Positions 23,206 to 31,091 are shown, numbered from the stretch's first letter. The stretch is DNA of 64,000 nt from Rhodocyclaceae bacterium (GCA_020248265.1 JADCHX010000021.1:62001-126000); one strand, 5' to 3'. Numbers and translations: made by a program. The notes: generated by a model from the letters alone, not told the origin.

Positions 23206-23698
23206 ATGAGATGGTCGTGGAAGGCATCGAGCCGCCGGGAAAGCTGGCGTGCAATGAGCGTGCTGGTCTGCGCGGTGGCGGCGGGCTGCGCGCTGCGCGC
23301 TCGAGTCGGCCGGAACGAACGGTGCGCCTGTCCCGCGCGCGATGGATCCCGCGCGCCTGGACGGCGCATGGAGACTGCGCGAGACCGGCGGGGTCGCTGT
23401 CCCCGGTACCCGCGCCGAACTGGTCTTCACGTCGGCCCGCGGCGAACTCCACGGATCGGATGGCTGCAACCGGCTGGCAGGCCGCTACACGCTGGAGGCC
23501 GGCCGGCTCACCACGAGGACTGCCTCCACGCGCATGGCCTGCCTGTCCGAGCCCGAGGCCGCGACCAGCCGAACGCTCGGCCTGCTGCTCGGTGGCGGCG
23601 CCGAGGCGATGGAGGTTAGCCTGCCCGACGGCGGGCGCGGGCTGCTGCTGCGCGCCGGCGGCGAACAGGCGCTGTTCGAGCGTCGGCCGCAGCCCTGA
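23206..23698 (+). pseudogene. META-domain (HslJ-like) lipoprotein, frameshifted by a 7-base duplication
   Basis: ATG 23206, with GAGGA upstream, begins a signal peptide ending in the lipobox VAAGC. Directly after it the heptamer TGCGCGC is present twice (23287-23293 and 23294-23300). Reading with a single copy, the frame continues as CALESAGTNGAPVPRAMDPA into the META domain (LDGAWRLRETGGVAVPG, ELHGSDGCNRLAGRYTLEAG, TRMACLSEPEA) to the stop at 23698. With both copies the domain is out of frame. META/HslJ proteins are outer-membrane or periplasmic, linked to heat shock and novobiocin resistance. Internal initiation at ATG 23342 would make a cytoplasmic domain. Confidence 0.7.
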
Positions 23699-23759
23699 CC
23701 CGGTTCTCGCCGACCGCCGTGCCGCCTGCGCCGATGTCGCAGCAGCAGGCCGGTGGCCG

Positions 23760-24060
23760 GTCGAGGCGCTGGCCGAACGGGTCGAGGGCCTGAAGCAGAA
23801 TGACCCGGCGCGGCAAGCGTACCGGCACGGTGGAGCGCTCGGTGAACATCACAAGCACTGGTTCCGTGCGAAGTTCTTCCAGAAGTACCGGCTGTTCTTT
23901 CGCTGCGACGCGTCCAGCAAGGTGATCGTGTTCGCGTGGGTCAACGACGAGGAAACGCGGCGCGCTTGCGAGAGCAGCGACGATGCATACCGGGTCTTCC
24001 GGAAGATGCTCGAAAGCGGTCATCCGGCTGGCGATCTGGACGAGATGCGCTCAATCCAAA
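23760..24060 (+). pseudogene. yhaV: YhaV toxin fragment
   Basis: The frame reads ALAERVEGLKQNDPARQAYR, HGGALGEHHKHWFRAKFFQK, YRLFFRCDASSKVIVFAWVN, DDAYRVFRKMLESGHP. This is the catalytic C-terminal half of YhaV, a RelE-like ribosome-dependent ribonuclease whose antitoxin is PrlF (SohA). The N-terminus is deleted: VEGLKQ is joined directly to NDPARQAYR, skipping about 30 residues. No prlF gene precedes it. The C-terminus also drifts out of the family pattern after GHPAGD. Inactive or at most an orphan. Confidence 0.75.
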
Positions 24061-24138
24061 CCGCAGCACGGGTGTTGAGCCGTCGGGAACAGCGCATCCC
24101 CAATCTGATCAGCCCCGCACAGCAGGCGATCTCGCGCC

Positions 24139-24555
24139 TCAGGTTGCCTGGATCATCTGTTCCTCGAACACCGGCAGCGCGTCGCCCTGGCACGACCAGC
24201 GGGTTGCCGAACCCACCCAGATGCGGGCCTGGGGCGCGAGCGACGGCTCGGTGTCGAGCGACCCCGCTGGCACGCCGACCGCATCACCGTTCTGGCGCGG
24301 CAGGCGTCCGCCGCACTCGCTGCAGAACGTGTTGGTGAAACGCGCTGCCTCGGGCACCTTGTAGGCGCGCACGCTGGCTTCACCGGACATCCATTCGAGC
24401 CGCGCTGGCTGCAGGAACATGTTGGTCGCATGGCCGGTGCCGGTGGCCTTGCGGCAGCGGCGGCAGTGGCAGTGATAGAACCGGCGCGGTTCTCCAACGA
24501 TGCGATAGCGCACGGTGCCGCACAGGCAGCCGCCCAGGAACTCGTTCTCGGGCAC
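24139..24555 (-). CDS. GFA/CENP-V domain zinc protein
   Basis: A 138-residue protein of the GFA family (glutathione-dependent formaldehyde-activating enzyme-like). All seven zinc-binding cysteines are visible: GGCLCGTVRY, HCHCRRCRKATG and FCSECGGRLP. GTG at 24555 is the start, with GAGGAG eight bases upstream. The family probably binds glutathione adducts or acts as a small metal-dependent C-S lyase; formaldehyde activation itself is disputed. It is complete and surrounded by gene fragments. Confidence 0.85.
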   Translation of the reverse strand: MPENEFLGGCLCGTVRYRIVGEPRRFYHCHCRRCRKATGTGHATNMFLQPARLEWMSGEASVRAYKVPEAARFTNTFCSECGGRLPRQNGDAVGVPAGSLDTEPSLAPQARIWVGSATRWSCQGDALPVFEEQMIQAT

Positions 24556-24654
24556 GGCAGTCTCCTCGGGGAATGGAATGCGCAGGATAGCGAATCGGTG
24601 CTGTCCTGCGCAGTCTTGCCTCGGCATCGAGGGCCCCGGGGTGAACGAGCGATT

Positions 24655-24683
24655 CGGAGGGGCGTTTGAACGTACTATTCGCG
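24655..24683. repeat. Isolated element-end motif
   Basis: GGGGCGTTTGAACGTACTAT occurs without the rest of the repeat, 100 bases before the start of unassigned sequence. It is the fourth copy of the motif in the same orientation. Confidence 0.55.
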
Positions 24684-24894
24684 TCGAGGTGTTCCGGACG
24701 TTGCACCTGATCCATTGCAGCGGGTGGTTGGCCCGCCACTGGAGCGATCCACCTTCCCATCCACTTCCCCTGGTTCGGCACCAGCAGCTACGGGCCGGAA
24801 CAGGTCCGGGCACTGCGGGACAAGATGACTGCCATGCAGTGTGATCTTCTGGCAGCCCAAGACAGCTGCGTTGCTGCACAAGGAGACTCTGCCG

Positions 24895-25488
24895 ATGACA
24901 ACTACCATCGCTGGCTACGCACCCACCACCTTGTCGAAGCCCAAATTGCGGCGTTATCCCACGCAGGTCATCAACATCATCGGTGGACCAGGCTGTGACA
25001 AGTCGCTGTACTCGTCGGCCATCGTGCTCAAGCTGCACCTGCGGCACAAAACGGTCGAAACGGTACCCGACGTGGGCAAGATGCTGGTGTGGCAACGGGA
25101 TACCGACGCCCTTCGTAACCAGTACGGCATTGCCCTCCACCAGTACGGCATGCTGGAAGTGCTCGATGGCCAGGTGGCGTTTCTGGTGACCGAAGGCGCC
25201 CTGCCGCAGCTGCTCTACTACAATGCCCACTACGCCGACAACGTGTGCGACGTGGACAAGACCCGCCAGCAGATCCTTGCCTGGTACAAACAGTTCAACA
25301 ACGTGAACGTCCTCGTTCAGCGGGATCTCGACAAACCCTACATCCGCAGTGGTCGCTATCAGGACGAGGCACAGGCCCGGCAGGTGGACAAGGACCTGCG
25401 CAGTGTGCTGGTCGAAGAGGGCATCAAGTTCACCGTGCTGCCCCCTGACTACAAGGCCATCATCGACTTTGCCGGGTCACTGGAATGA
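24895..25488 (+). CDS. Phage-type AAA ATPase with an altered Walker A motif
   Basis: A 197-residue protein resembling the small P-loop NTPases of T4-like phages (AAA_28/NadR-kinase type). It contains VINIIGGPGCDKSLYSS (residues 26-42), VGKMLVWQRD, LNNQY-like LRNQYGIALHQYGMLEVLDG, the Walker B-like QVAFLVTEGALP, YYNAHYADN and FNNVNVLVQRDL with DKPYIRSGRYQDEAQAR. The P-loop should read GGPGCGKS; Asp35 replaces the Gly before Lys, which should disturb phosphate binding. AAGGAG lies 9 bases before ATG 24895. It is less GC-rich than its surroundings and probably came from a myovirus. Its function may be nucleotide-salvage related. Confidence 0.7.
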   Translation: MTTTIAGYAPTTLSKPKLRRYPTQVINIIGGPGCDKSLYSSAIVLKLHLRHKTVETVPDVGKMLVWQRDTDALRNQYGIALHQYGMLEVLDGQVAFLVTEGALPQLLYYNAHYADNVCDVDKTRQQILAWYKQFNNVNVLVQRDLDKPYIRSGRYQDEAQARQVDKDLRSVLVEEGIKFTVLPPDYKAIIDFAGSLE

Positions 25489-25715
25489 CGCTGCCGCCTC
25501 GCACCAGCAGCGCGTCGAGGTGCTTCAGACTGCATGGCGTAGTCGCCTCTTCCACTGTCGGGCAAGCCGACAGTTCGTTTCTGCGCCACCAACTCGAGGA
25601 CGATTGCCACTGACGACGGCATGAGAGCGCCATGTATGCGTGTGTGACCCAAGAGCCTGCGGATGCCCAATTCGAAGATTGAAAGCTGGGGATCTGCCTG
25701 TGCGCTGGACTTCCA
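25489..25715. other. Unassigned stretch
   Basis: Nothing recognisable on either strand between the phage-type ATPase gene and the mobile-element remnant. Short open frames exist on both strands but none resembles a known family. Confidence 0.4.
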
Positions 25716-26040
25716 GCCGGGGTGATTGCGCGCATCCTGGCGTATCGGGATCGGGCATCGGGCAGGGCGCAGCCGGAGCGGGCGCTGCATGCGGTTCGTG
25801 CGCCACCGGGTAGATCAGCGGTGTGACTCGGCGGCATAGCGCTGCCGGCAGGCTATCGCACGGAGCAGCGAACACCCTGCGCAGGTGCTGTGGGCGCGGG
25901 GCGGGACGTGTTGCGCTTGACGATCTGGGCGTCGGTGAGGACGAGGGATTCGAGAGTCATCTGGTGCAGCCCCGCCGAGTTGACCGCTTGATCCAGGGGC
26001 TATAGCTGCTCGTGCAGCGCGTCGGTGCGACGCTTTCGGC
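25716..26040 (+). mobile_element. IS91-like remnant with transposase C-terminus
   Basis: The + strand encodes VIARILAYRDRASGRAQPER, ALHAVRAPPGRSAV and a stop, the very end of the IS91-like transposase. It is followed by the non-coding tail shared with 21795-22040 and 27335-27520. Unlike those copies the tail does not reach the GGGGCGTTTGAAAGTACT motif; it breaks off at about 26035 into a vapC fragment. Confidence 0.65.
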
Positions 26041-26281
26041 CGCGCAGGCGAAGTCGTTGCTCGAATCGGCAGCGCAGCAGGTTTCGGCATGGGTCGAAGT
26101 CCCTCATGCAGAGGCGCTGGCCGTGGCCCTCGACCGCCAGGTCTCGGCCTGCGACGCGCGGTTTGTCGCTTGCGCGCGCCGACTCTCGGCGCCGCTGGTG
26201 ACTGAAGACGCACGCCTGCGCGCGGCGACGCCGGGATCGTCGATGTCGATTGCCGAGGCAGTCTCGCGGTCGGCTGGATAG
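26040..26281 (+). pseudogene. C-terminal VapC (PIN domain) fragment, longer copy
   Basis: The frame gives LLESAAQQVSAWVEVPHAEA, LAVALDRQVSACDARFVACA, RRLSAPLVTEDARLRAATP and ends AEAVSRSAG with a stop at 26281. It covers about the C-terminal 75 residues of a PIN ribonuclease with the CDARF and TED acidic sites; the first half was lost when mobile-element sequence joined at 26035. Paralogue of the fragment at 9707-9850. Confidence 0.65.
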
Positions 26282-26525
26282 CGGCGCGGCACAGCCAGAG
26301 CGGGCGCTGCATGCGACGCGCTCGCCATCGGGTAAATGAGCGGTGTGACTCAACAGTGTGGCGCTGCCGGGAGGCCGCTGGCGCACGGAGCAGCGAACAT
26401 AAGGAAGGCACGATTCGCATCGATAGCCTCCCAGATATACGATCTTCTGATTGATGCTTCGAGCGTCATGCCCCGCTGGATTCCGTCACGGTGTCTCACA
26501 GGTTCCAGGTCGTCATTCCACAGCG
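26138..26525. repeat. Segmental duplication, copy 2
   Basis: Counterpart of 9707-10090, containing the same vapC 3' end, mobile-element tail and antitoxin 5' end. It shows more decay: GGCTATCG of the tail is replaced by GGCCGCTGGCG, and the antitoxin's ATG has become CTG. Confidence 0.85.
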
Positions 26526-26748
26526 GGTTCGTGCGTGGATGGCGGTCAAGGCCGGCGACCGGATCGAACTGATCCCGGAGCGCCGAGGCTTCCTTGCCGG
26601 GATCGACTCCTCGGCATGGCTCGAATACTTCGCCGACGGGCCTCGCGCAGATGCGTTCGCCACTGCACGGCGTGCAAACGCAGAGCTGTGGACGCAGGAT
26701 GCGGACTTCGAAGGACTTCCCGGCATGCACTACTTCCCGAAACGGTGA
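26476..26748 (+). pseudogene. Fused, internally deleted vapB-vapC chimera
   Basis: Compared with the copy at 10042-10619, the antitoxin ATG is CTG (26476), but an in-frame GTG at 26491 can serve. The frame reads HRFQVVIPQRVRAWMAVKAG, DRIELIPERRGFLAGID, then SSAWLEYFADGPRADAFA, then TARRANAELWTQDADFEGL to the stop at 26748. Two in-frame deletions have joined the AbrB domain to the first PIN strand and then to the PIN C-terminus, removing the central PIN region. The result is one open frame of 85 codons. The AbrB half could still bind DNA. It cannot be a ribonuclease, since the Glu-bearing region is missing. Confidence 0.7.
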
Positions 26749-26759
26749 CCGCAGGACAG

Positions 26760-27262
26760 CGCGATGGCATCATCGATCCGGATGGAGTCGGCGAAGTCCG
26801 GAGATCTCGGTGACACGTGGCGTCCGGGGCTGCCGCGGGCCTCAACGAGGCTGCGCGCGGGTGACCAGGGTCGGCAGGTTCCAGGTGCCGCCGGGTTGGA
26901 TCGCCCTGCACATGCCGGCGCTGCCCGTCGCGCTGCGCTCCAGCACGGAGTGCTCACCAGCAACTGGCTCGCGTTCAGGCGTCGCACCTCCCACGGCCGA
27001 TCGAGATCCTCCATCAGATAGGGGCACATGTCGCCCTCGGCCTCGGTGGCGCGCAGCGCGGCCAGCAGGGCAGGGCTCTGGCGCTTCGGCCAGGTGCGGT
27101 CGGCGATACGTGATCGGGGATACCCTGAGACACTCCGCGGCGACAGGGCGGTATCCTTGCACGCATGTCCCTGCGCAAGCTCAAGGCCTGGGAAGACGCC
27201 GGCCTGCTCGACGCCGCCACCGCCGCGCGGATCCGCGACTGGGAGGCCAGGCACACTTTCGC
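26760..27262. repeat. Partial duplicate of the DUF2157 upstream region and gene start
   Basis: Bases 26760-26880 and 27085-27250 match 32349-32640 closely, including the first 32 codons of the DUF2157 gene (MSLRKLKAWEDAGLLDAATA from ATG 27165). After EARH the frame runs into IS91-like sequence. Here about 205 bases (26881-27085) separate the two matching blocks; the copy at 32 kb lacks them. On the minus strand this insert reads like part of a protein (AALRATEAEGDMCPYLMEDL, RPWEVRRLNASQLLVSTPCW) that I cannot name. Confidence 0.7.
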
Positions 27263-27304
27263 ACGGTTCTCGAACCGAAACTGCGCGTTTTTCCTGCTTG
27301 CAGG

Positions 27305-27530
27305 GTTGTTATTCGGCATCGAGATCGAAAGCTGTGCGCGTTGCGGGGCGCGGCGTGTTGCGCTTGACGATCTGGGCGCCGGTGAGGACGAGGGATTCGA
27401 GGGTCATCTGGTGCAGCCCGGCCGAGTTGACCGCTTGATCCAGGGGCCATGGCTGCTCGTGCAGCGCGTCGGCGCAACGCTTGCGTCCTCAAGGCCGCGG
27501 CCGCAGGGGCGTTTGAAAGTTTTATTCGCG
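27305..27530. repeat. IS91-like remnant with complete right end
   Basis: It starts with TTCGGCATCGAGATCGAAAG, coding for FGIEIESCARCG of the transposase, jumps to CGTGTTGCGCTTGACGATC, runs through the shared tail and ends in GGGGCGTTTGAAAGTTTTAT (about 27507-27526). The stop codon of the lipoprotein gene on the other strand lies 15 bases further on. Confidence 0.7.
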
Positions 27531-27541
27531 CCGGCCTTCGA

Positions 27542-28285
27542 TCACTGTATCCGATAGGCCATGCCCGTGGACCTGCCTTTCTGGCGGATCTCGAACTCGC
27601 CGCTGCCGACATCCCATATCTCGAAGCAGTCGAACATCGAAAGCGCACGCATGCGAATGCCGATCGGATTCACCGTAAAGCAGACGACGTCGTTGCCTAG
27701 ATCGACCCTGGTCGAGCCGGTCACCTCTGTGCCGTCGAGTTCAACTGCGCGAAAGTCGGAGCCACGAGTAGAGAACGACCGCATCTCGTTGCCGGCGCGC
27801 GTGAAGACAAAAGTCTGACGGGTAGGGGGAAGGTGTTGGGCGATGGCGTCTCCGAGCAGTCGCTGACCCCGCACGCCGGCCTCGTTCACCGTCGCCTCCT
27901 TGGGCGGCACCACCGGCTTGGGTGCGACCATGGATGGACATTTCTGCTCGATGGCAGCCTGCTGAACGGCGTCGTACTCACCTTTCAAGCGCGCGTATTC
28001 GGCTTCCTGCTGTCTCGTCCCACCGAGGAAGAGCAACGCAGGCCAGAACACCACGAGACCGACGCCCATGATCGCAGCGTCATTCGACGCCGCTTCATCA
28101 AGTCGGCCACCCAGCTGTCGCACCCGGACACTGATGCGTGTGTATTCAGCCGCCAGTTGGCGGCAGTCGTAGGCGTGGTATTGCAGCGGCGACACGGATA
28201 CGGATGCGATGTCCTTGGAAGCAGTAGCGCATCCAGTAAGGCCGACGATGACGGTGAGACCGACAATCCCGACCTTCTTCGACAT
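27542..28285 (-). CDS. Hypothetical lipoprotein
   Basis: A 247-residue lipoprotein: signal MSKKVGIVGLTVIVGLTGC with lipobox LTGC, then SVSPLQYHAYDCRQLAAEYT and a predicted helical hairpin with a hydrophobic segment AAIMGVGLVVFWPALLFLGG, a second Cys-containing helix (EYDAVQQAAIEQKC), a proline linker and a C-terminal domain rich in beta strand. The first half resembles small lipoproteins annotated only as metal-ABC-transporter-like; no function is known. Its ATG lies directly at the end of a Bug gene fragment, so it may be transcribed from that gene's former operon. Confidence 0.7.
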   Translation of the reverse strand: MSKKVGIVGLTVIVGLTGCATASKDIASVSVSPLQYHAYDCRQLAAEYTRISVRVRQLGGRLDEAASNDAAIMGVGLVVFWPALLFLGGTRQQEAEYARLKGEYDAVQQAAIEQKCPSMVAPKPVVPPKEATVNEAGVRGQRLLGDAIAQHLPPTRQTFVFTRAGNEMRSFSTRGSDFRAVELDGTEVTGSTRVDLGNDVVCFTVNPIGIRMRALSMFDCFEIWDVGSGEFEIRQKGRSTGMAYRIQ

Positions 28286-28470
28286 TTTCTTTAACTTGAT
28301 TTCCGTACAACGCGAGGTCGGGGTTTAGCAGCGTGCCGAACTGGGCGGGGCATGAGATCCACGGATCCATCCCCTGCGCCTGCATGCGGTCGCGTATCTC
28401 GGGCGAGGCCAGCACCACCGCCATCGCCGATGACCAGCGCTCGATCGCCGGTCCCGGCAGGCCGGCCGAC
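28286..28470 (-). pseudogene. Bug receptor C-terminal fragment
   Basis: The minus strand encodes GPAIERWSSAMAVVLASPEI, RDRMQAQGMDPWISCPAQFG, TLLNPDLALYGNQVKE. This is the C-terminal helix-turn-strand of a Bug receptor and matches the family's usual end, but it runs on into the lipoprotein gene instead of stopping. The remainder of the receptor is missing between here and the sulfatase gene. Confidence 0.75.
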
Positions 28471-28533
28471 CCGCAGCGTCCGAACTGAGACCCGGCGCCG
28501 GGCTCGCCTGTAGCTGTAACGGACAGGCCCGGC

Positions 28534-30081
28534 TCAGACCGTGTCCGGCGGCGTGGGCGGCACGAACGGAAAGCGCGCCATCGCCTTCGCATTGGTGGGA
28601 CCGACGCTGCCGCCTGCGCGCACGTACTGGCGGCGTGCGTCGACCGGCGGCGTCCAGGTCCACGCCGGGTAGTCCTCGGCCTCGCACACCGCCTTGAGGA
28701 AGAGGCGACGGCGCTGGCTATCGGCCACGCGCCGTGCGATGTCCTGCGGATCCCAGCCCTCGAGCAGCCGCCGGTGCAGCATGCCCTCGATCGCTCGCAG
28801 CGAAGCCTCACCTGCGCGGTCGTGCAACTCGCGGGGATCGTCCTCGAGGTCGAACAGCATCGGCGGCAGGCCTTCGGTGTACACATACTTCCAGCGACCC
28901 CGGCGCACCATGCGCGCGGGGGCGCACACGCCCTCGGCAGTGTATTCCGAGATCGCAAGACCCTCGCCCTCGGCCGTCTCGCCGCGCAGCAGCGGCAGCA
29001 GCGTACGGCCATCGAGCGGATCGACCGGGCTCACGATGCCCGTCGGGTCGGCGATACCCAGCAGCGTGGGCAGCAGGTCTACCAGCGAGACCACTTCGCG
29101 CAAGCGGCGCGGGGCCACCACGCCCGGCCACGACACCATCAGCGGCACGCGTGCCGACCACTCGTAGAAGGTCTGCTTGAACCACATGCCGCGCTCGCCC
29201 ATCATCTCGCCGTGGTCGCCGGTGAACACCACCACAGTGTCGCGGTCGAGCCCCGACTGCTCGAGGACGGCGAGCAACTGGCCGACCTTGTCGTCGACGT
29301 AGCTGATCATCCCGTAGTAGGCGTGCCGCGCACGGCGCACATGCTCCGGCGTCACGCGGTGCAGGTCGCGTCCGTGCGCGTGGTAGAGCCAGCGGCTGTG
29401 TCCGTCCAGCGCCTCGTAGGGGATCTCGGGTACCGAGGGCATGTCGATGTCCTCGTGCCGGTACAGGTCCCACCAGCGCTGGCCGATGGTGAACGGCGAG
29501 TGCGGGTGGGTGAACGAGGCCACCATGAAAAAGGGCGCCTCGCGCGGCGCGCGCGCGAGATCCCACAGCCGCTGCACCGACTGGTGGGCCACCTCTTCGT
29601 CGTAGTCGATCTGCAGGCTGCGCGCGCAGGGGCCGGCCTCGACGATGCCGCGCATGCTGATCCCGGTCGGCTTGTCGTTCGGGCTGCGCGACCAGTCGGG
29701 GGTCCACGCATAGTCGGCCGGATAGATGTCAGTGGTAAGCCGCTCGTGGAACCCGTGCAGGGGGTCGGGCCCGATGAAGTGCATCTTCCCCACCAGCATC
29801 GTGCGATAGCCGGCGGCGCGCAGGTAATGGGCCATCGTGGGCACTGTCGCCGGGAACTCGCAGGCGTTGTCCCAGGCCTCGATCGCAGAGGGCAGGCGCC
29901 CGGCGAGCATCGAGAAGCGCGAAGGCGCGCAGATCGGGAAGTTGCAGTAGGCAGCCTCGAACACCGCCGAGCGCGCAGCCAGCGCGTCGAGGCTCGGCGC
30001 GCGTACCACGCGGTGACCATAGGCAGGCAGCGCAGGCGCGGCCAGCTGGTCGGCCATGATCAGCAGGATGTTGGGTGCCAT
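28534..30081 (-). CDS. betC: Choline-sulfatase-like arylsulfatase
   Basis: A 515-residue type I sulfatase without a signal peptide. ILLIMADQLAAPAL has the first metal Asp pair; FPICAPSRFSML carries Cys51, the residue converted to formylglycine (CxPSR); MLVGKMHFIGP and FTGDHGEMMGERGMWFKQTF hold the other active-site residues. The C-terminal extension (SQRRRLFLKAVCEAEDYPAW) is the one that defines choline-sulfatases and helps tetramerisation. Choline sulfate would give choline and sulfate, but other sulfate esters are possible. It lies 14 bases downstream of a Bug gene, so receptor and enzyme are probably one operon. Confidence 0.8.
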   Translation of the reverse strand: MAPNILLIMADQLAAPALPAYGHRVVRAPSLDALAARSAVFEAAYCNFPICAPSRFSMLAGRLPSAIEAWDNACEFPATVPTMAHYLRAAGYRTMLVGKMHFIGPDPLHGFHERLTTDIYPADYAWTPDWSRSPNDKPTGISMRGIVEAGPCARSLQIDYDEEVAHQSVQRLWDLARAPREAPFFMVASFTHPHSPFTIGQRWWDLYRHEDIDMPSVPEIPYEALDGHSRWLYHAHGRDLHRVTPEHVRRARHAYYGMISYVDDKVGQLLAVLEQSGLDRDTVVVFTGDHGEMMGERGMWFKQTFYEWSARVPLMVSWPGVVAPRRLREVVSLVDLLPTLLGIADPTGIVSPVDPLDGRTLLPLLRGETAEGEGLAISEYTAEGVCAPARMVRRGRWKYVYTEGLPPMLFDLEDDPRELHDRAGEASLRAIEGMLHRRLLEGWDPQDIARRVADSQRRRLFLKAVCEAEDYPAWTWTPPVDARRQYVRAGGSVGPTNAKAMARFPFVPPTPPDTV

Positions 30082-30095
30082 CGCCTCCGCTCCGG

Positions 30096-31091
30096 TCAGA
30101 GGGGCGAGATGCCGGCCGCGCGCACCACCTTAGCCCAGCGCTCGACGTCGCGCTCGAGGAAGGAGGCCAGCTCCGACGGCGAGCCAGTCTCGATCTGCAT
30201 GCCCAGTCCGAGCAGCCGCTTCTCGATCTGCGGCAGGCGCAGCGCCGCGCGCAACTCGTCGTTGAGCCGGGCCACTACCGGTGTCGGCGTACCCGCCGGC
30301 GCAAGGAAGGCGAACCAGGTGCTCACCTCGTAGGCCGGATAGCCGCTCTCGGCGACCGTGGGCAGATCCGGCCACTCCTGCAGCCTGCGCGTCGAGGTCA
30401 CCGCCAGCGCCCTTGCCCGCCCGGCACGTACCGGGGCCTCAGCCAGCGCGACGGTGAGCGGCATGAACTGCACCTCGCCCGCGAGCAGTGCGGCGAGTGC
30501 CTCGGGCTGACCGCGGTAGGGTACGTGGACGACATCGATGCCCGCCATCGTGCGCAGCATCTCGCCGGCGAGGTTGATCGCCGACCCGGGCCCGGCCGAT
30601 GCGTAGTTGAGATCGCCGGGGCGCCGCTTCGCGAGCGCGACCAGTTCGCGCACCGACTTCACCGGAAGCACCGGATGCGCCAGGATCAGGTTGGGGATGC
30701 TGCCCACCATCGTCACCGGGGAGAAGCTGCGCAGCGGATGCCACGGCAGAGCCTTCACCAGGCTGAGGTTGGTGGTGTGCGAAGGGCTCGCCAGCAGCAG
30801 CGTATGCCCGTCGGCTGCCGCGCGCGCCACGGCGTCGGTGCCGATCGAGCCCGATGCCCCGGTGAGATTCTCTACCACCCACGGCTGGCCGAGCGACTTC
30901 GCCATCGGTTCGCCCAGCGCGCGCGCGATGATGTCGACGATGCCGCCCGCGGGGAATGGCACTACCACTCGGACCGGCCGTTGCGGCCAGGCCTGCGCCG
31001 AGACCCCGACGGCACCGCACACCAGGCCGGCACCGACCATCACGGCCAGTGCGCGCCGCGCCGGTCGGCGATCGCTCCATGCATTTGTCAT
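30096..31091 (-). CDS. Bug/TctC-family receptor, operon with sulfatase
   Basis: A 331-residue receptor: signal peptide LAVMVGAGLVCGAVGVSAQ, WPQRPVRVVVPFPAGGIVDI, VVENLTGASGSIGTDAVA, AADGHTLLLASPS, VPYRGQPEALAALLAGEV and AFLAPAGTPTPVV. AAGGA lies 9 bases before the ATG. The sulfatase gene starts 14 bases after its stop. The natural inference is that this receptor binds a sulfate ester or the alcohol released from it. Confidence 0.9.
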   Translation of the reverse strand: MTNAWSDRRPARRALAVMVGAGLVCGAVGVSAQAWPQRPVRVVVPFPAGGIVDIIARALGEPMAKSLGQPWVVENLTGASGSIGTDAVARAAADGHTLLLASPSHTTNLSLVKALPWHPLRSFSPVTMVGSIPNLILAHPVLPVKSVRELVALAKRRPGDLNYASAGPGSAINLAGEMLRTMAGIDVVHVPYRGQPEALAALLAGEVQFMPLTVALAEAPVRAGRARALAVTSTRRLQEWPDLPTVAESGYPAYEVSTWFAFLAPAGTPTPVVARLNDELRAALRLPQIEKRLLGLGMQIETGSPSELASFLERDVERWAKVVRAAGISPL

